NCBI GenBank assembly: GCA_017590115.1
Contig: JAGGNK010010226.1
Coordinates: 5,491,732-5,555,731, forward strand
DNA: 64,000 nucleotides
Reading direction: 5' to 3'
Source: Montifringilla adamsi
Lineage: Eukaryota; Chordata; Aves; Passeriformes; Passeridae
Positions 25,986 through 38,169 of the stretch are shown in pieces. Position numbers and translations under genes: made by a program. The notes beneath the pieces were generated by a model that saw only the letters and a program-made list of their open reading frames with translations, searched no databases and was not told where the DNA came from. Position 1 is the stretch's first letter; each line of letters begins with the position of its first letter.

Positions 25986-26000
25986 TTCACATCCTGGATG
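25983..26000 (+). CDS. CADM2: candidate CADM2 microexon (18 nt, or 15 nt from 25986)
   Basis: The 18 bases lie between a strong acceptor and the donor-like GTAAGG at 26001. Both possible lengths, 18 and 15, are multiples of three. Spliced between exons A and B they keep the frame open and would turn KPV-PEP into KPVSSHPGWPEP or KPVSHPGWPEP. The insertion falls in the loop between the first Ig cysteine and the conserved tryptophan strand. Reading on past 26000 without using the donor gives a stop at once, so this acceptor alone would truncate the protein. A 159-nt intron would separate it from exon B. I know of no annotated CADM2 microexon here. It could be a chance pseudo-exon; no transcript evidence is available. 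Confidence 0.3.
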
Positions 26001-26159
26001 GTAAGGTTGTAACAGTGATGGTTCATTAGATCCAGTAATTCAAATATTCTTGGGGTGGTAGGTGACTGTTCGTAAGTTGCTGATGGTGTTATTTCTGATG
26101 TACATGTTGCATACACTTGTTTCATGTGTCTAAACAAATGCCACACTTTGATCCAACAG

Positions 26160-26338
26160 GCCAGAACCAGTTCTGTGGACAAAGGACGGTGGAGAACTAC
26201 CAGATCCAGAGAGAATGGTTGTCAATGGCAGGGTTCTAAGCATCAGCTTCCTAAACAAAACAGACAATGGCACATATCGATGTGAAGCAAAAAACCCCAT
26301 TGGCCGAAACAGCACAGAATATGTCCTGATAGTACATG
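26160..26338 (+). CDS. CADM2: CADM2 exon B: rest of the third Ig domain
   Basis: This 179-nt exon completes the membrane-proximal Ig domain. It contributes one base finishing a Val codon, 59 codons, and one base of the next Asp codon (phase 2 in, 1 out). It contains PEPVLWTKDGGELPDP with the core Ig Trp at 26176-26178, then LNKTDNGTYRCEA, the usual strand-F motif with the second disulfide Cys at 26281-26283, and ends EYVLIVH. Three N-glycosylation sequons are visible: NKT (26254-26262), NGT (26266-26274) and NST (26308-26316). The wording of WTKDGGELPDP and EYVLIVH identifies CADM2 rather than its paralogues. The donor is GTGAGT. The acceptor AG is sound but its pyrimidine tract is poor. With exon A it encodes 90 codons' worth of sequence. 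Confidence 0.95.
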
Positions 26339-29300
26339 GTGAGTGTGCTCTCCTTAGTGCATTCTCTGCATATTTAACATTTCCAGCTGATACAATCAGG
26401 TTCCTATGGTCATTATGGAAAGAATAGCAAGAAAATTTGGAAGTGTAATTGCACTTTTATTGATGCTGTCGTCTAGCTGTGGGGAGTGTGTTGTCTTTCT
26501 TTTATTGGCATGCCTCTTTTCTCACAGTTTAACCAAAATATATTCACTTCTGCTGTCAACTTTTTGCTAAGTAAGCACCTGTAAAAATGTTTTGCAGTGT
26601 GTGGGTACTGTTTCATAAATACTTGCCTCAGGCCCAGCTGTTCGGATAAAGCTGGTTACAAAAGGTTATATGAAGAGAAATAACAGACAGATGTGTGCTT
26701 GAGGTTTTCTGCTTCGCTTTTTATAGACCACCAAAGACAGGACATTGGATACTTCACACAAGTTACAGCCTGCTACTGAGAAAATTCAGGTCATACAAGT
26801 TAGCTGATATCACCTGGCCCATCATTACAGTCAGACCTCAAAACTGTGTCATGTCCTAAATGTGTTATTCTACTTCCAATAAAACGGAAAAATAGGAAAG
26901 TTCACATTAAATTACAATTGGTCTTTTTTTTCCCCTAATAAATTAAGAAACAGTGTGTGTCATGTGAAAAAACTAGCTGCCTTCCACATTGATAATGAAA
27001 CAGATTGATATAACTCAGCTGAAGGGGAAACTATAATATAAAATTAGCATTTGTCTTTAATACAGCCTGACAATTTGGATCTAGGAGTCTCAAAACAAGA
27101 TGTTCTCTTACCACAGGTACTTTCTGGAAGGTTATGATTTCCATAATTTGAATTTTAATATAAGAGAATATAGAGGCAGAACCTCCATTTTAGCTCATGA
27201 TGGTACTTTATTCCCTCTATTTTTTTAAGTACAATTTCTTATATCTATGCCAAAATAAAATGAAAAAATCTAATGCAAATTTCAGTCTTTAAATAGACAA
27301 GAGAATTAAGTAGATTTTATTAGCTCATGATGAACTCAGTAACTGCAAGTATACATTTCCTTGGTGGTTGTAAGGTATCAGAAACCTTTTTCACGATAGG
27401 TTTACTTGCCTCTGGGTATTTGGCATAAAACTTCTAGTAAGTGCTTCTTTCAATAATGAGATATTTATTGGCACTGTTGATGAAACATCATTTATCAAAA
27501 GAAACACTTAGATTACTTTTCATTTTTCTTAAAGTTCATCATTAGTTTATGTAGGATTAGTGACACAAATAAGGAGGAGATCTTTGCATGAGGAGCACAG
27601 AGCCTGTACTGCTGCGTGAGTATTTCTGTGTTAAAGACAAACAGGAAAACTAAACCCTCTAACCTCTATTTACATTGTCTGCTACAAGAAGAGGAAAAGA
27701 AAAAATGTCTTTTGCATCCCAGAGGCAGTGGTGTGGTGGTTGTTGGCTGCAGGCACAAAGTGCTCTGCCTTTGATGAGGTAACAGCTTCTGCACTTACCA
27801 TGTGTTGAAACTTCTGTCATTTGTGTTTTCTGCCCAATTTATTTATGTCATTATTTCTGAAAATATGTCCTTTTATAATGGGGGATCTTTTTCCATCAGT
27901 GGTGGCTCTGCAATAGAACTCTATCAAAGAATATTTCACTGTTCCCAGTCTTGCACAGTGGTGTGTCCCCTGGTGATCTGATTATCTTGCATCAACTTCC
28001 TGGCAGTCTGTAAAATCATTCATTATCAGGGAGGCATTCTGTTATGTTTGGCAGCACATTAGGCATGTTATCAGGTTTAGCTTGCTCATTGCTGACCTTT
28101 TCTCTTATGAGTACCCGAGTTTTCCTAATTGCATTTCTGCAATTCCAGCGCTGGAGCTACAGAAGGTAAATGTCAGGTGCTTCCCAGCTTTCTGAAACAA
28201 TCAGAGTTATGTGACAGAGCATGAGATGATGTTTAGTACTTAACAACTTACTGGGGTTCAGAGTTGTAAGGTTAATTTTAAGTAAAAAGGAGACTGACAC
28301 AATTATTTTATCAAGTGTAGCACAATCCGTTGTATAGATAAATTTAAGCAGCCTTACCCCTTCTTTAGCTCATTACATTCATGAATGTCTCTAGTGAACC
28401 ATAATCCTCCTAAAATTATAAATATTTTTCTTCTCTCTCTCTGCGGGCTAGAAAACCTACTTTTTATCATTTTTCTGAGATGCATCCTTCTATTTAAGAG
28501 AGGATGTATTTTTTATCTTCCTAAATATATCTGGAAGCATCCTTTGATTTCTCATCCCTTCCCCTGTGCTTAACGTCTTGACGTAATTTTTTGTCCTACT
28601 CCTTTGTTAGAGCTCATTAATCATATGACTTCTTACCTTAAATATCAGGTTTCTGAGACAAGGTACATGCCAGATTTCCCAAATGAGCTTGTGTGAGGAA
28701 ACAGGGAACATCAGTGGAAGTTATCCTCTGTAGAGGCAGGAAAGGGCAACATGATTCACAGCTTTCATTTTTTTATATGTACTGTGATTTCCATACATTT
28801 TATTCCTTTTTTTCCACTTCAACAGATTTTTATCTCTTTCTGGGTGTTAATGGTGTAAGAGCTTCATCTGGCTTCTCTCCTTTATTTTTGTCTCCCCTTA
28901 AAAATCCCCTTTTCAGTGATACTCAATCTACTAATTCTCTCAATTTTTTAAGTTATCTCCCTAACCCAGAGAAGATTTAGAGTAGGGAGGACATTGACCA
29001 AAAATGGAAGACATAGTTTATCATGATTAGATATTAGGTGCAAGCAAAGTATTTATACATATTAATTATACATACCAAGCAAAGAGTGTCTCATGGTTTT
29101 AACTGGACCCATCTAAGCACAAAATGATACAGAAGAGTAGTGGTTTTTTTCCATTGTGATGATGAGTGGTGGTGATGAGGTAATATGGTTTTGATGTTAA
29201 CTGATGGAGAGAAAATAAATATTGCTGTAAGCAGATGAATGGAAATGTGTCCAACACAATCAGTATCTGACAACATAAAAATTATTTTTAGATTTTTTTT

Positions 29301-30289
29301 GTATAATTAAAGAAACCAGACTTCAGAGAAATTGAATCTATTTGAATAAGGTTAAAGGCTTGGGCTATTAAATATGCTCATGCTGCTTTACCGAATCAAT
29401 GTGACTGCTAATTTCCTTTTTCTTAACATTTATTGTTAATAATAAATGTCAAAAAGTACTCTGTGAAGCAGGAAGGTGGGTACAAAGTCAGAGTTTATAG
29501 GCAGAAGCACAAAGGCAAGACGTGTAGTTTGCTCAAGCATTTGTTTCATGCAGTAACAAAGGCAAAGGCTTTAATGCCTGTAGCTGTTGTCATTTCTGTA
29601 TTCTAATTGGCAAGCTTAGTGCTTTAGAAGTGCACATTCTGGCTAGATATATTACACCCTTTCTTTGATAATGGGCCCCAGGCAATTTTCACTCTCTTCC
29701 AATTTATTAAGAATTTTTGTTTACCTTTGTCCAAATACTAGTCATTAATCACCAGCAAACGGAGCAAACTGTCAAACTCGTGTTGCTCAACCCAAAAACA
29801 TAGACTGTGCTTGCAGAGCTCCAGTAATAACTGCAGTGATTTAGCTGGCGTGGAGGGAGGAGGTGTTCCATCATGATCAACCTGAGGACACAGCTGCTGT
29901 GTTTGGAGGAGTAGCTCAGAACCTCTGGGTGCCACTGCCAGAGACTCAGTTCAGCGCTGCCTTGGAGTGAGTGACAGGAGTCCCCATCACTGAGAAACAT
30001 CCTTTGTGCAAACAGCAGCAGTTGATAATTTGCAGCCCTATTTGAAACAGAGCACCTTGGTGAAATATCCTGATATGCCAATCTACAGCCTGGCATTAAA
30101 TTAATTGAAATATTCAGAGCTATAATGTGTTCTGCAGCAATTATATGGAGGAGCAGTGTGGAAATGAACGTGAATCAGCAGCTGTGGATGGTCAAGGCAA
30201 TTCTTATTGGCCAAATTTTAACTAGGAAAGCATTTGAGCCAGCAACTTAGGATCTCTGAGGAATAAAGTGGCATGACATATTCTTTTGT

Positions 30290-30840
30290 CTTCAGCCTCT
30301 CAATTTTGTATTTTTTTCCTTGGGCAAGCGATTTTTTTGCAAATAAAGGCAACTGAAAGACCGAGTCACAGCCTCATTAGATCTCCTACAATGTGCAAGA
30401 CCAGAAGTCCCGCTGCACCTTTCCTAACTATAGCATTATTTATATTCCACCTGCTTGTCCAGTCCCATTTCAAAACATTTGTCATCTTAGCTTCCACAGT
30501 AACCTGTGGCAACAAGATTCTGAATTTAGTTATGTGCTTTGAGGGAAAAGTATTCTCTTTTGTTTGTTTAAGCCTGTTGCTTGATCTCTTCACTTTCCAA
30601 CCTTACAAGCTATTTGGCCTCTTTTGCTGTTTGTGCTGGAAGTTTGGATTTAAAATTTGCTGCTTCCCTTCAATAGATTCTCAAGTATTTCCGCATTGGT
30701 CTCTACTTCTCATTAATTGTAATCTTAAACTCTGCATTTCCTGGAATTCCCTCCCATATATCCATTCTCCTTCTTTCATGGTCTTTTTTTTTTTCTGCTC
30801 TTCTTCATTTTTTGATCTAGTTCTAAATCTCTGTGACTGA
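30290..30840 (-). mobile_element. antisense relic of an old CR1/L3-like LINE
   Basis: On the + strand, 30470-30600 reads TTCCACAGTAACCTGTGGCA, then a TTTAGTTATGTGCTTTGAGG stretch, then TTTTGTTTGTTTAAGCCTGT. This order matches the reverse complement of a widespread old CR1/L3 segment (usual form: CTGTGGCAATGAGTTCCACAGTTTAATTATGC, then AAGTATTTCCTTTTGTTTGTTTTAAACCTGCTGCC). The similarity weakens after about 30610, so the outer borders are uncertain. A + strand open frame of 184 codons spans the region, but it is hydrophobic, Phe/Cys-rich and unlike any known protein. I read it as a by-product of the relic's pyrimidine-rich strand. Confidence 0.45.
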
Positions 30841-31672
30841 CTGTTCTCCATATCTGGAACATCACTATGCCAAATCTGCAGCAGACACCTTAGTTTATTA
30901 AATCCTACCTCTAAATATATTTATAGAGATTCACCTTCCATGCCCAACAATAATTCCAGCACCATGCACTTGTACATCTGTATACGTTTTGGGTTGTTTT
31001 TTTTTTTAATTGGTGGAAACTCTGTGGAATCCAAAACACATGAGGTTAAACAAACTCCTTCTACCTCTATCTGTTATAGATTATTTTGTCTTTGTCAGTT
31101 CATTTTCCAGCAATCAGATTTTTTATTCTGTTTCATTTCTGTTTTGATGTCCTCACAGGGGGCCTCCTGTTTCCTTTATTTCTTGAACTCACTTGTGCAT
31201 ATCTCTCTGTAAAGGTAGAAACTGAATAGAGCAGAAAATTGAAAAAAAACCTGAGGAGGTGAGGATATATTCTGCTTTCTTTCAAAATTAAGCCTAATGA
31301 ATAGGCAATAGATCTTTCAGTTTGCAAATATTTTCAATACAGACCTCTGGTAAAACTTGCACAGTGTTTTTGGACACTTGATAAACCTTTATAAACATGT
31401 AATAAAAACCACATAAAAATTTTGGGAAAGAAAGGAAGCATCATCCTTGTGGAGCAGCACACATCAGTAATCTTGGCTGCTCTGAGTTTTGGTGTTAAGG
31501 TTCTACAAGTTGAGATGACTGGACTTTTTTTCAAGTTTCCTTCTTTAAAGTTTTCTGAGTTGAAGTGTCTCATTTACACACACACTTCAGGCTTTCTTTT
31601 CCTATGGGAACATTTTGACTTTATGTGAATAAAGCTTGGGCTTTGCAAAAAGATAATTGAGCAGAGCATTGG

Positions 31673-31718
31673 AACAATAATAACATTTATTGTGTGATGT
31701 AACAATAATAACATTTAT
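31673..31718 (+). repeat. 18-bp direct duplication with 10-bp spacer
   Basis: AACAATAATAACATTTAT occurs at 31673-31690 and again at 31701-31718. Confidence 0.95.
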
Positions 31719-32699
31719 AGCTGCAGTTATGGGGGGATTTGGTAAATAACCCCAACATCGCCCTTACAGCAATCAGGCATATCAAGAATATGAGACTCAG
31801 AAGATTTCTTATGACTTAATTAGAAATTCACTGTATGTGACTATGTGTGCTTTATAGTTTTGAGATTTTTGGTTTTTCGTATCTTTGAATTAAAAGAAAG
31901 AAGTCTCAGTACTGACTCCTTAAAACAAAGGTGAAAAGTTTTTACTATTCCCATTTTATATGAAGTAAAAGTAAATGAAAAAGTACAGAAAATAACTTGC
32001 AGAAAAAAGGAGCCTGAGGTTTCAGTTGGAAAATAAATAAATAAAAGCATGCTCATGAGTGCTTGCTCAGTCTCAAAAGCCTTCCTTCCCCCAAAACTAT
32101 CTTCTTCAAACCATAGCCCTTCAAATGGTGTTGAAATATTCTAATTTAACATCAGTGTTGTGAAATGACATTAAGGCATTAAATCATTACCACAGCATTA
32201 AAGTTGACTTCTCCAGCTGACTTTTGGTTGGGCTGGAAGAGGTGGTCCAGACTTTAAAGCAGAATGCAGATGAATTTCCTGCAGTCAGATGAATTAAGAA
32301 ATTGTGCAACAGAGCTTTTGTTATTGGGCTGAAGAAGAATAGTGTATAGTTGACATTTTCAGGTATGAGAAGTCTGTCAAGAAACTTGTGGTGGAGTTGT
32401 TGGCTTAATTTTATGGATGAATTGTCCAGCTATTATTCCTGAACACTCTCAAGGCAGCTACTTTGAAATTGCTTTCTGTTGATAAATACTTGAATAGTGG
32501 GGTGTATGGTTGAGCTGTATGAACTGATCTTTCTTCATTTATGGTGACTTTAGAAAAATAAGATACAAATTTCTTTTCCAGATAAGCTTAAAAGTATTTT
32601 GGAAAGGTCAAGAAAATAACATTCCAAACCACACTAATACTTTTGAGGAATATGTTTAGCACTTCTACATTTTTACATTAAAATACTGTTTCTCATTTA

Positions 32700-32935
32700 A
32701 GAAAACTTTTGAAATTATGTGATTTTTTTATATAACATATAAAAGATTTTTTTTTAATTTTTTATTGGATTAATCATTGAAATTGAATGCAGACTATTTC
32801 AACAGCAGGAAATCTCTCCCCAAGTCTTTTCACAATGGAAAAATAACAATATATACAATATATCAATATAATTTTTAACAATATATTCTAATATGTAAAG
32901 CTCCTTCTTATTTGAATATATATTGTATGTGTTCT
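32700..32935 (+). other. very AT-rich stretch
   Basis: Runs of A and T and TATA/ATAT clusters with short inverted AATATAT/ATATATT segments. It may unwind easily or act as a matrix-attachment type region, but no specific function is shown. Confidence 0.5.
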
Positions 32936-35900
32936 AAAACCTGTGGTTTTGGATAATACCTTTAATAAGACATAACTCTTGAAAATATTTTATTTTCTCT
33001 GTGCACATGAAATGTGATATGATAGTTCTAATGGGATTTCTGAAAAGGAAAAGATTGTGTGGATATGCCAAATATGTAATTCTTGCTTTTTTGACTGTTT
33101 TAACTGACCTTCAGTACTGTTGAGTTTTTTATCACTGATTTGCTGTAGTGGCAAAGATTGCTCTCTAATTTTTCACTCTTTGCTATTGCTTATACCCCCA
33201 ACTTTCCTGAACTTTACTTCAATTTACCCTTTTTTTTTCTTTGAGATGCCAGCTTGTAAAGTTACTGTGTCTATGAACATCATATGCAGCCTTCATGAAG
33301 TAATTATTAACTCAATGATTTCACTTGAGATTGATGATAAAGTTATAATCTAACAGTTGCTAATTATTTTCTGTTTCCATCTAGTCATTTATTTTTCAGG
33401 AAACTCAAGCCATAAAGACAATATTAAAGTGATTTAGTGATTTTTCTAAATTTAAGCCTTTCCTGCACCATGAGGTGGTGAATGCAGATAAGGGTGTCCT
33501 GTCTCTATCTTGCTCACACGGTGCTTCCACAACTTACCTTTCTTTTGAGAATATGATCCTCAGTGTTTCACTCCAATCAGGAAAGAAAATAGAACATTAT
33601 CTAAGTGATATTGCTTAAAATGACCACTGGTCACACCAGGTGATGCATCAGAACTGTGCTTTGCTCCAGGTGAGATTGTGAATCCTCTTGGAGATAGATG
33701 CAAATGCCTTGGAGGCTGAGAGGGGTAGGGAAAAGCTTCTGCAGATATGCATTTCTCTTAGTGAATTTTGAGAACTTTTGTATCTGAGCCCTCTTGATCA
33801 CAGATGAAAATGAGCATGGAGGCTCAGACAGAAGTAGGTAATTACCTTATCCCAAACTATTAATATTTCTAACATCCATAACTTTATATTAATAATTATT
33901 AGTGCTTACTATTTTATTTTTGCTATTTAATTTTTAATTATTAATTGCTTGGTGAATTTTTCTGGAGTTTATCTTAGCCTGTGTTTCTATGTTATATAAA
34001 GGAAAAATATTCAAAATGCTTCTTACATTAATTAACATTTTTCCTAGAGCAAGCAAGGTATTTCTCCACTTGGTTCCAGTATGTAATTCTTTCAGTATTG
34101 AAACTGACAAGAATTTGAAATATCCTTAAACCCTAAAACTCAAAAATCTTCCTAACATCACTCTTCACAGCATAGGTTCAATCTAAATATGTCCTGGGAC
34201 CTAAGGTGTCTTTAGCCCCTCTTCTATGCCGCAATCACAAACTAATTTTTCTAGCTCTTACTGCTTGAATTCTTGATGCAATATAATAAAATTCTCTTAG
34301 CTTTGTAATTAAAGGCACGATTTTTATTGCTGAATCCTATCACAGACTTTCTGCATTGGATCTAACTCTGACTAGTTATGCCTCAATATGAATCACTTTG
34401 CTTTGTCTCAGAGATTCCAGAGTGTTTTGGCAGCTTTCACAAAAGCTCATGACATCAATCTTTCTCTGTGATTCCCACAGAAAGGGGAGCAGACAGCAAA
34501 AACAACCAGGAGGACAGTAAGGGTGTATCTCAAAACCACCCTCATGTTCAAGGAGAAAAAAAAACAAAGCAAAAACCCATTAAAACCATTGCTAGCAAAG
34601 CTGAAGAAGCTTGGAATCTGCCGTTTGAGGATTTCCCAAAATGCCCTGACTTCTTTCACCAGGCTGTGGTTCCCTCACTGAGAAAGTTCTAACCCCATGT
34701 GAAGGAACTCTGCTGGCAGGTGCTTGGGAAGAGGTCTCCAGATGTGTGGTGTAAGCTGATGTGTCATTTGTGACAAATACCCCAAGAGTATTTGTTTTCA
34801 GTCAGGACCCTTTGCTTTCCCTCCACTGCTATCCACACTGATTGTTTACTCCCTTGAATAAAAAAAAAAAAAATTGTTTTCCTTGGTAACCTCATGCCTG
34901 AGGCAGATTTATCTTCCAGCTGAAACTGCCCTTATTAATCCTCACGGCAAGTGTAGAAACAAACAAATCGAAGGAGAGGAGGAAGGACAGAAGAAAGTTT
35001 GGCAGGGAAAAGCTCAAGGAGTGGACAAAGTCTTTATTTTTCAGATATTACTGCAGGTCCTTGCACCAGTGGATTTGGTTTCCCCCACAGTAGTTTTGTA
35101 GTTTACCTTTTCTGCAGGTTTCCCAACCCTTGACTGGTGGGAAGCAGGGAGGATTGAGGGATGCTGACATGTTGAAGTGCCTGATGGAGGAGAGCTCTGG
35201 GTGGCTTTCATCATTTTGGAGCAGGAACTGAAATATCTTTCTTTGTGTATCACTTTGTTTAAAATAAATTAGCAGATATGGCCAAGTATTCTTTACAAAA
35301 AGCCCTGTGATTTTCACTGGTGAGCTATCCTGCTTGATGGCATAATAGTTAAGGGACTAAATATCTGCCAACCTGAAGGGAAGATGGGTAGTTTTAACAA
35401 AGTTAAATCTTGACAATATTTCATGGATCCCACCATTCATAGTTACGTGTTATACAAAGCCAAAGAATCATGGTAGGAATTCAACTACATGTACACAACT
35501 CTTTTGAGGACAAAAAACCCCAGACCCCCAAAAAACAGAGCAAAAAGATTGACAGCTGGAAAGATAGGGTCTTATTTTCTCAGGCAGTGTACTTTGGTGA
35601 TAGGAATGTGAGAATTAAGTGTATTAGTCAGAGACAGTGCAATGAAGTGCAAAAATCTATGTTTTAGGTTGCACAGTGCCAGTCACTTTCCCAAGGTGAT
35701 TTTCAATAAGATACAGCAATCCCACTGTGATAAAGTGTTTCAGATTAGTGTTGGACCCTTTGATTTTATTTTGAAATAAACTTATTTAAAATAAATGACA
35801 GTCCCTGTTATCTCTCTTCACTAACCTTAGAATTATTGCCATGATTTTGGAGTTGTTTAAGCAACTTCAGTGATCTGCCCTGAATTTCTCAGTGAAATGA

Positions 35901-36599
35901 AAGTAGCAGCTGTAATAAAATAGAGATCACCAATCTGTTTACCTCTATTTAGTTTCAACACGTCCCCATAATAAGGAAATTTTGGAAAATTCTCTTTATT
36001 TTCTTTCTTCTCAGTGCAATTCTGGCTGAGCTTTTGGATTATTTTTTTTTTTTTTGGTGTGTCTGTGTGTGCAGAAAGAGTCAAGTGTCATTCTGAGGAA
36101 GCTGTCATCCTTGTTCAAGGCTGCTGGGTGTCAGAATTTGTATTGTGCATTAGCTTTTCCTTATAGGTTTTCAAGGGCCAGCTGCTGGTACTTTATTTCA
36201 TTTAATTTTGAATACTCCTATTTTATGGCTTGGCAAAACAAGGAAATATGGCTTGTCTGCTTACTTAAAAAGAATAAAAATGAACATCACAGCCTTAATG
36301 TGATTTTTAAGCAGTGGCAATGGGCCTAGAACACCATATTAATAGTGATAGAATGGTGTGCTTCTGGGGAAAATTGTGCTGGCTTTATTCATACAAGATG
36401 TTTGGTGGCTTTTGTGGTAACATTTTGTCCTGAATGCAGAGAAATTTGCGCTGCAGGTATGAGGACAACTGCTTTTTTAAATGCAATTATATTTTCTTGT
36501 AAGGTTTTGATTTTTTAGGGTTTTTTTTTAGCAGAGTATTAAAATGAACCTCAGGAGATCTGTTCTGAACTCCCCTGTCAGGCGCAGAAGTCGTAAAAT

Positions 36600-36665
36600 A
36601 TAAGGCATTAATTCTCCTGTGCTCATTTCCCCAGCTGTGAAGTGGGAATAGTACTGTATTTTTTG
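36600..36665 (+). mobile_element. possible MIR-like (CORE) SINE relic
   Basis: CTCATTTCCCCAGCTGTGAA followed by GTGGGAATAGTACTG resembles the MIR segment CTCATCTGTAAAATGGGGATAATAGTA. Only this part is recognisable and it may be coincidence. Confidence 0.3.
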
Positions 36666-36779
36666 CCTAAACTTTGGTCTTTAGTGCCCAAAAAATAATC
36701 TTACAGATCTTCAAGGCAGAGGTCCATTCTTTACTGTTTCTGTATTTGTTAATGTAGAGCTGTGAACAAAATTGAGACC

Positions 36780-36792
36780 TATATATATATAT
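36780..36792 (+). repeat. short (TA)n
   Basis: About six TA units. Confidence 0.9.
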
Positions 36793-37968
36793 GCCTTTTT
36801 ATAAGTAAGGTATCTTTATTTGAGTCTGTGGTCTCAAACAATGCTCTAAAACTTTTTATTTATTTAAAGTGTTGAATTACCAAATTCAGGCAAGTTGCAT
36901 ATGCTTCAGTGCAGTATTTATAGTTACTTTAATGAGAAAAGTGAGGTTTGATACAACACAGATTGACTCCTTTAAAACAATAGGCTTTGTTATTATTAAT
37001 GCTATTGAATTGGAAAGGAATTTTTTAACTGCTGACAAAACTTGTGCTAAGTTTGGGGGAAAAAAATAGGTCTTACAGTGCTCCTGGAGTAAATTTGTTT
37101 ATGTTATATTCATATAACTCCAGAACATTGGAGCTTAACCTTTCTGTTGAATGCTTGGTTTGATTTGTCCTTAAAGGTAAATCTTGCACTAATAACCATT
37201 AATAAAGTAAAACTTAGAGGGCTTGAAAACAGATTCTTCAGTACTAAATAATTTTCCTACTTGAGAATTTCAATTTTTCTCGCACTAAAATAATTTTCAA
37301 TATTTAATTACCTGGTTATTATTTTGTTAAATTTATCTATTTTAGAATTCTGTGTGTCACCTGGTTTTAGCAGAAATAGAAATTAAGAAACGAGGCCTTA
37401 CATCTTATTAGCTTCCTACATTCCAAATGCTGCAGATAATACAATCTTCTCCACCAAAACTGAGCAGCAGTAGGTAAATATATTGTGAGACAGTACATTA
37501 TGTCATGTTTTATTCTTCTGCTTCACTGGGAGCAGGGACAGGGAGCTTTTTTAATGGCTGGGCTGGTGACAAACAATGAGTCTGACGGGCAGTGAAATGG
37601 GAGCGTGTTCCAGCATCTCCAGGCCTTCATTGCAAACTTCTCTCTCTGTTCCAAGGGAGCTGCAGCCAGAGTGCTTTTGCTGATAGCAAATTCAGTGGAG
37701 TGCTGTGGGGAGCAAAACGATCCCTAAAGTAAGCACTGAGGGCTTCAAAGGGCAGACCCAACATTTTCAGAGCTATGAGCCACCAGTGCAACTCTCAGAT
37801 GTTTGTGTGAGATGCTTTCCTGTGAAATGCTCGATTCAGGTTTCCTGGAGTCCCTCTGTGCAGCTCCACCAACTGTGAGTGCAGCAGACTGCTCCGGTCT
37901 CCAGGTGACAAAGACACATTTGTGGCAACATCTGGTGCTGTGCAGAAAGGTCATGTTTTAATATCCAT

Positions 37969-38001
37969 TAAAAAAAAACAAAACACACAAAAAAACCCAA
38001 A
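37969..38001 (+). repeat. A/C-rich low-complexity tract
   Basis: A7-A8 runs broken by C, CAC and CCC, lying about 170 bases before the solo LTR. Confidence 0.9.
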
Positions 38002-38169
38002 AGACCTTTCCTTTCGGTGTTTATTGCTACTCTTATAATTTTTTGCCAGCATCCACAAGCCTAATAAAGCACATAGTCCCAGTGTCTACTAAATCCTAGA
38101 TTCTGATTGTGCAAGCGAAGGGTGGGCACTGCCTCTACTCAGCATATTCTGCTTCTTCGGGTGATGCCT

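Larger units (their letters stand above)
4114..26159 (+). other. CADM2: CADM2 intron A-B (22,046 bp)
   Basis: The donor is GTAAGT at 4114. The acceptor before 26160 is an AG preceded by a poor pyrimidine tract. Contents recognised are a TA microsatellite, a G-rich cluster near 7.15 kb, a 90-bp direct repeat at 8.8 and 10.0 kb, an old CR1/L3-like copy at 14.7-15.6 kb, several T/G- or A/C-rich tracts, short tandem duplications at 22.2 and 23.2 kb, and a microexon-like element at 25983-26000. Moderately GC-rich stretches at about 6.0-7.5 kb and 23.5-24.0 kb carry small open frames with no recognisable product. Nothing else was identified. Confidence 0.85.
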
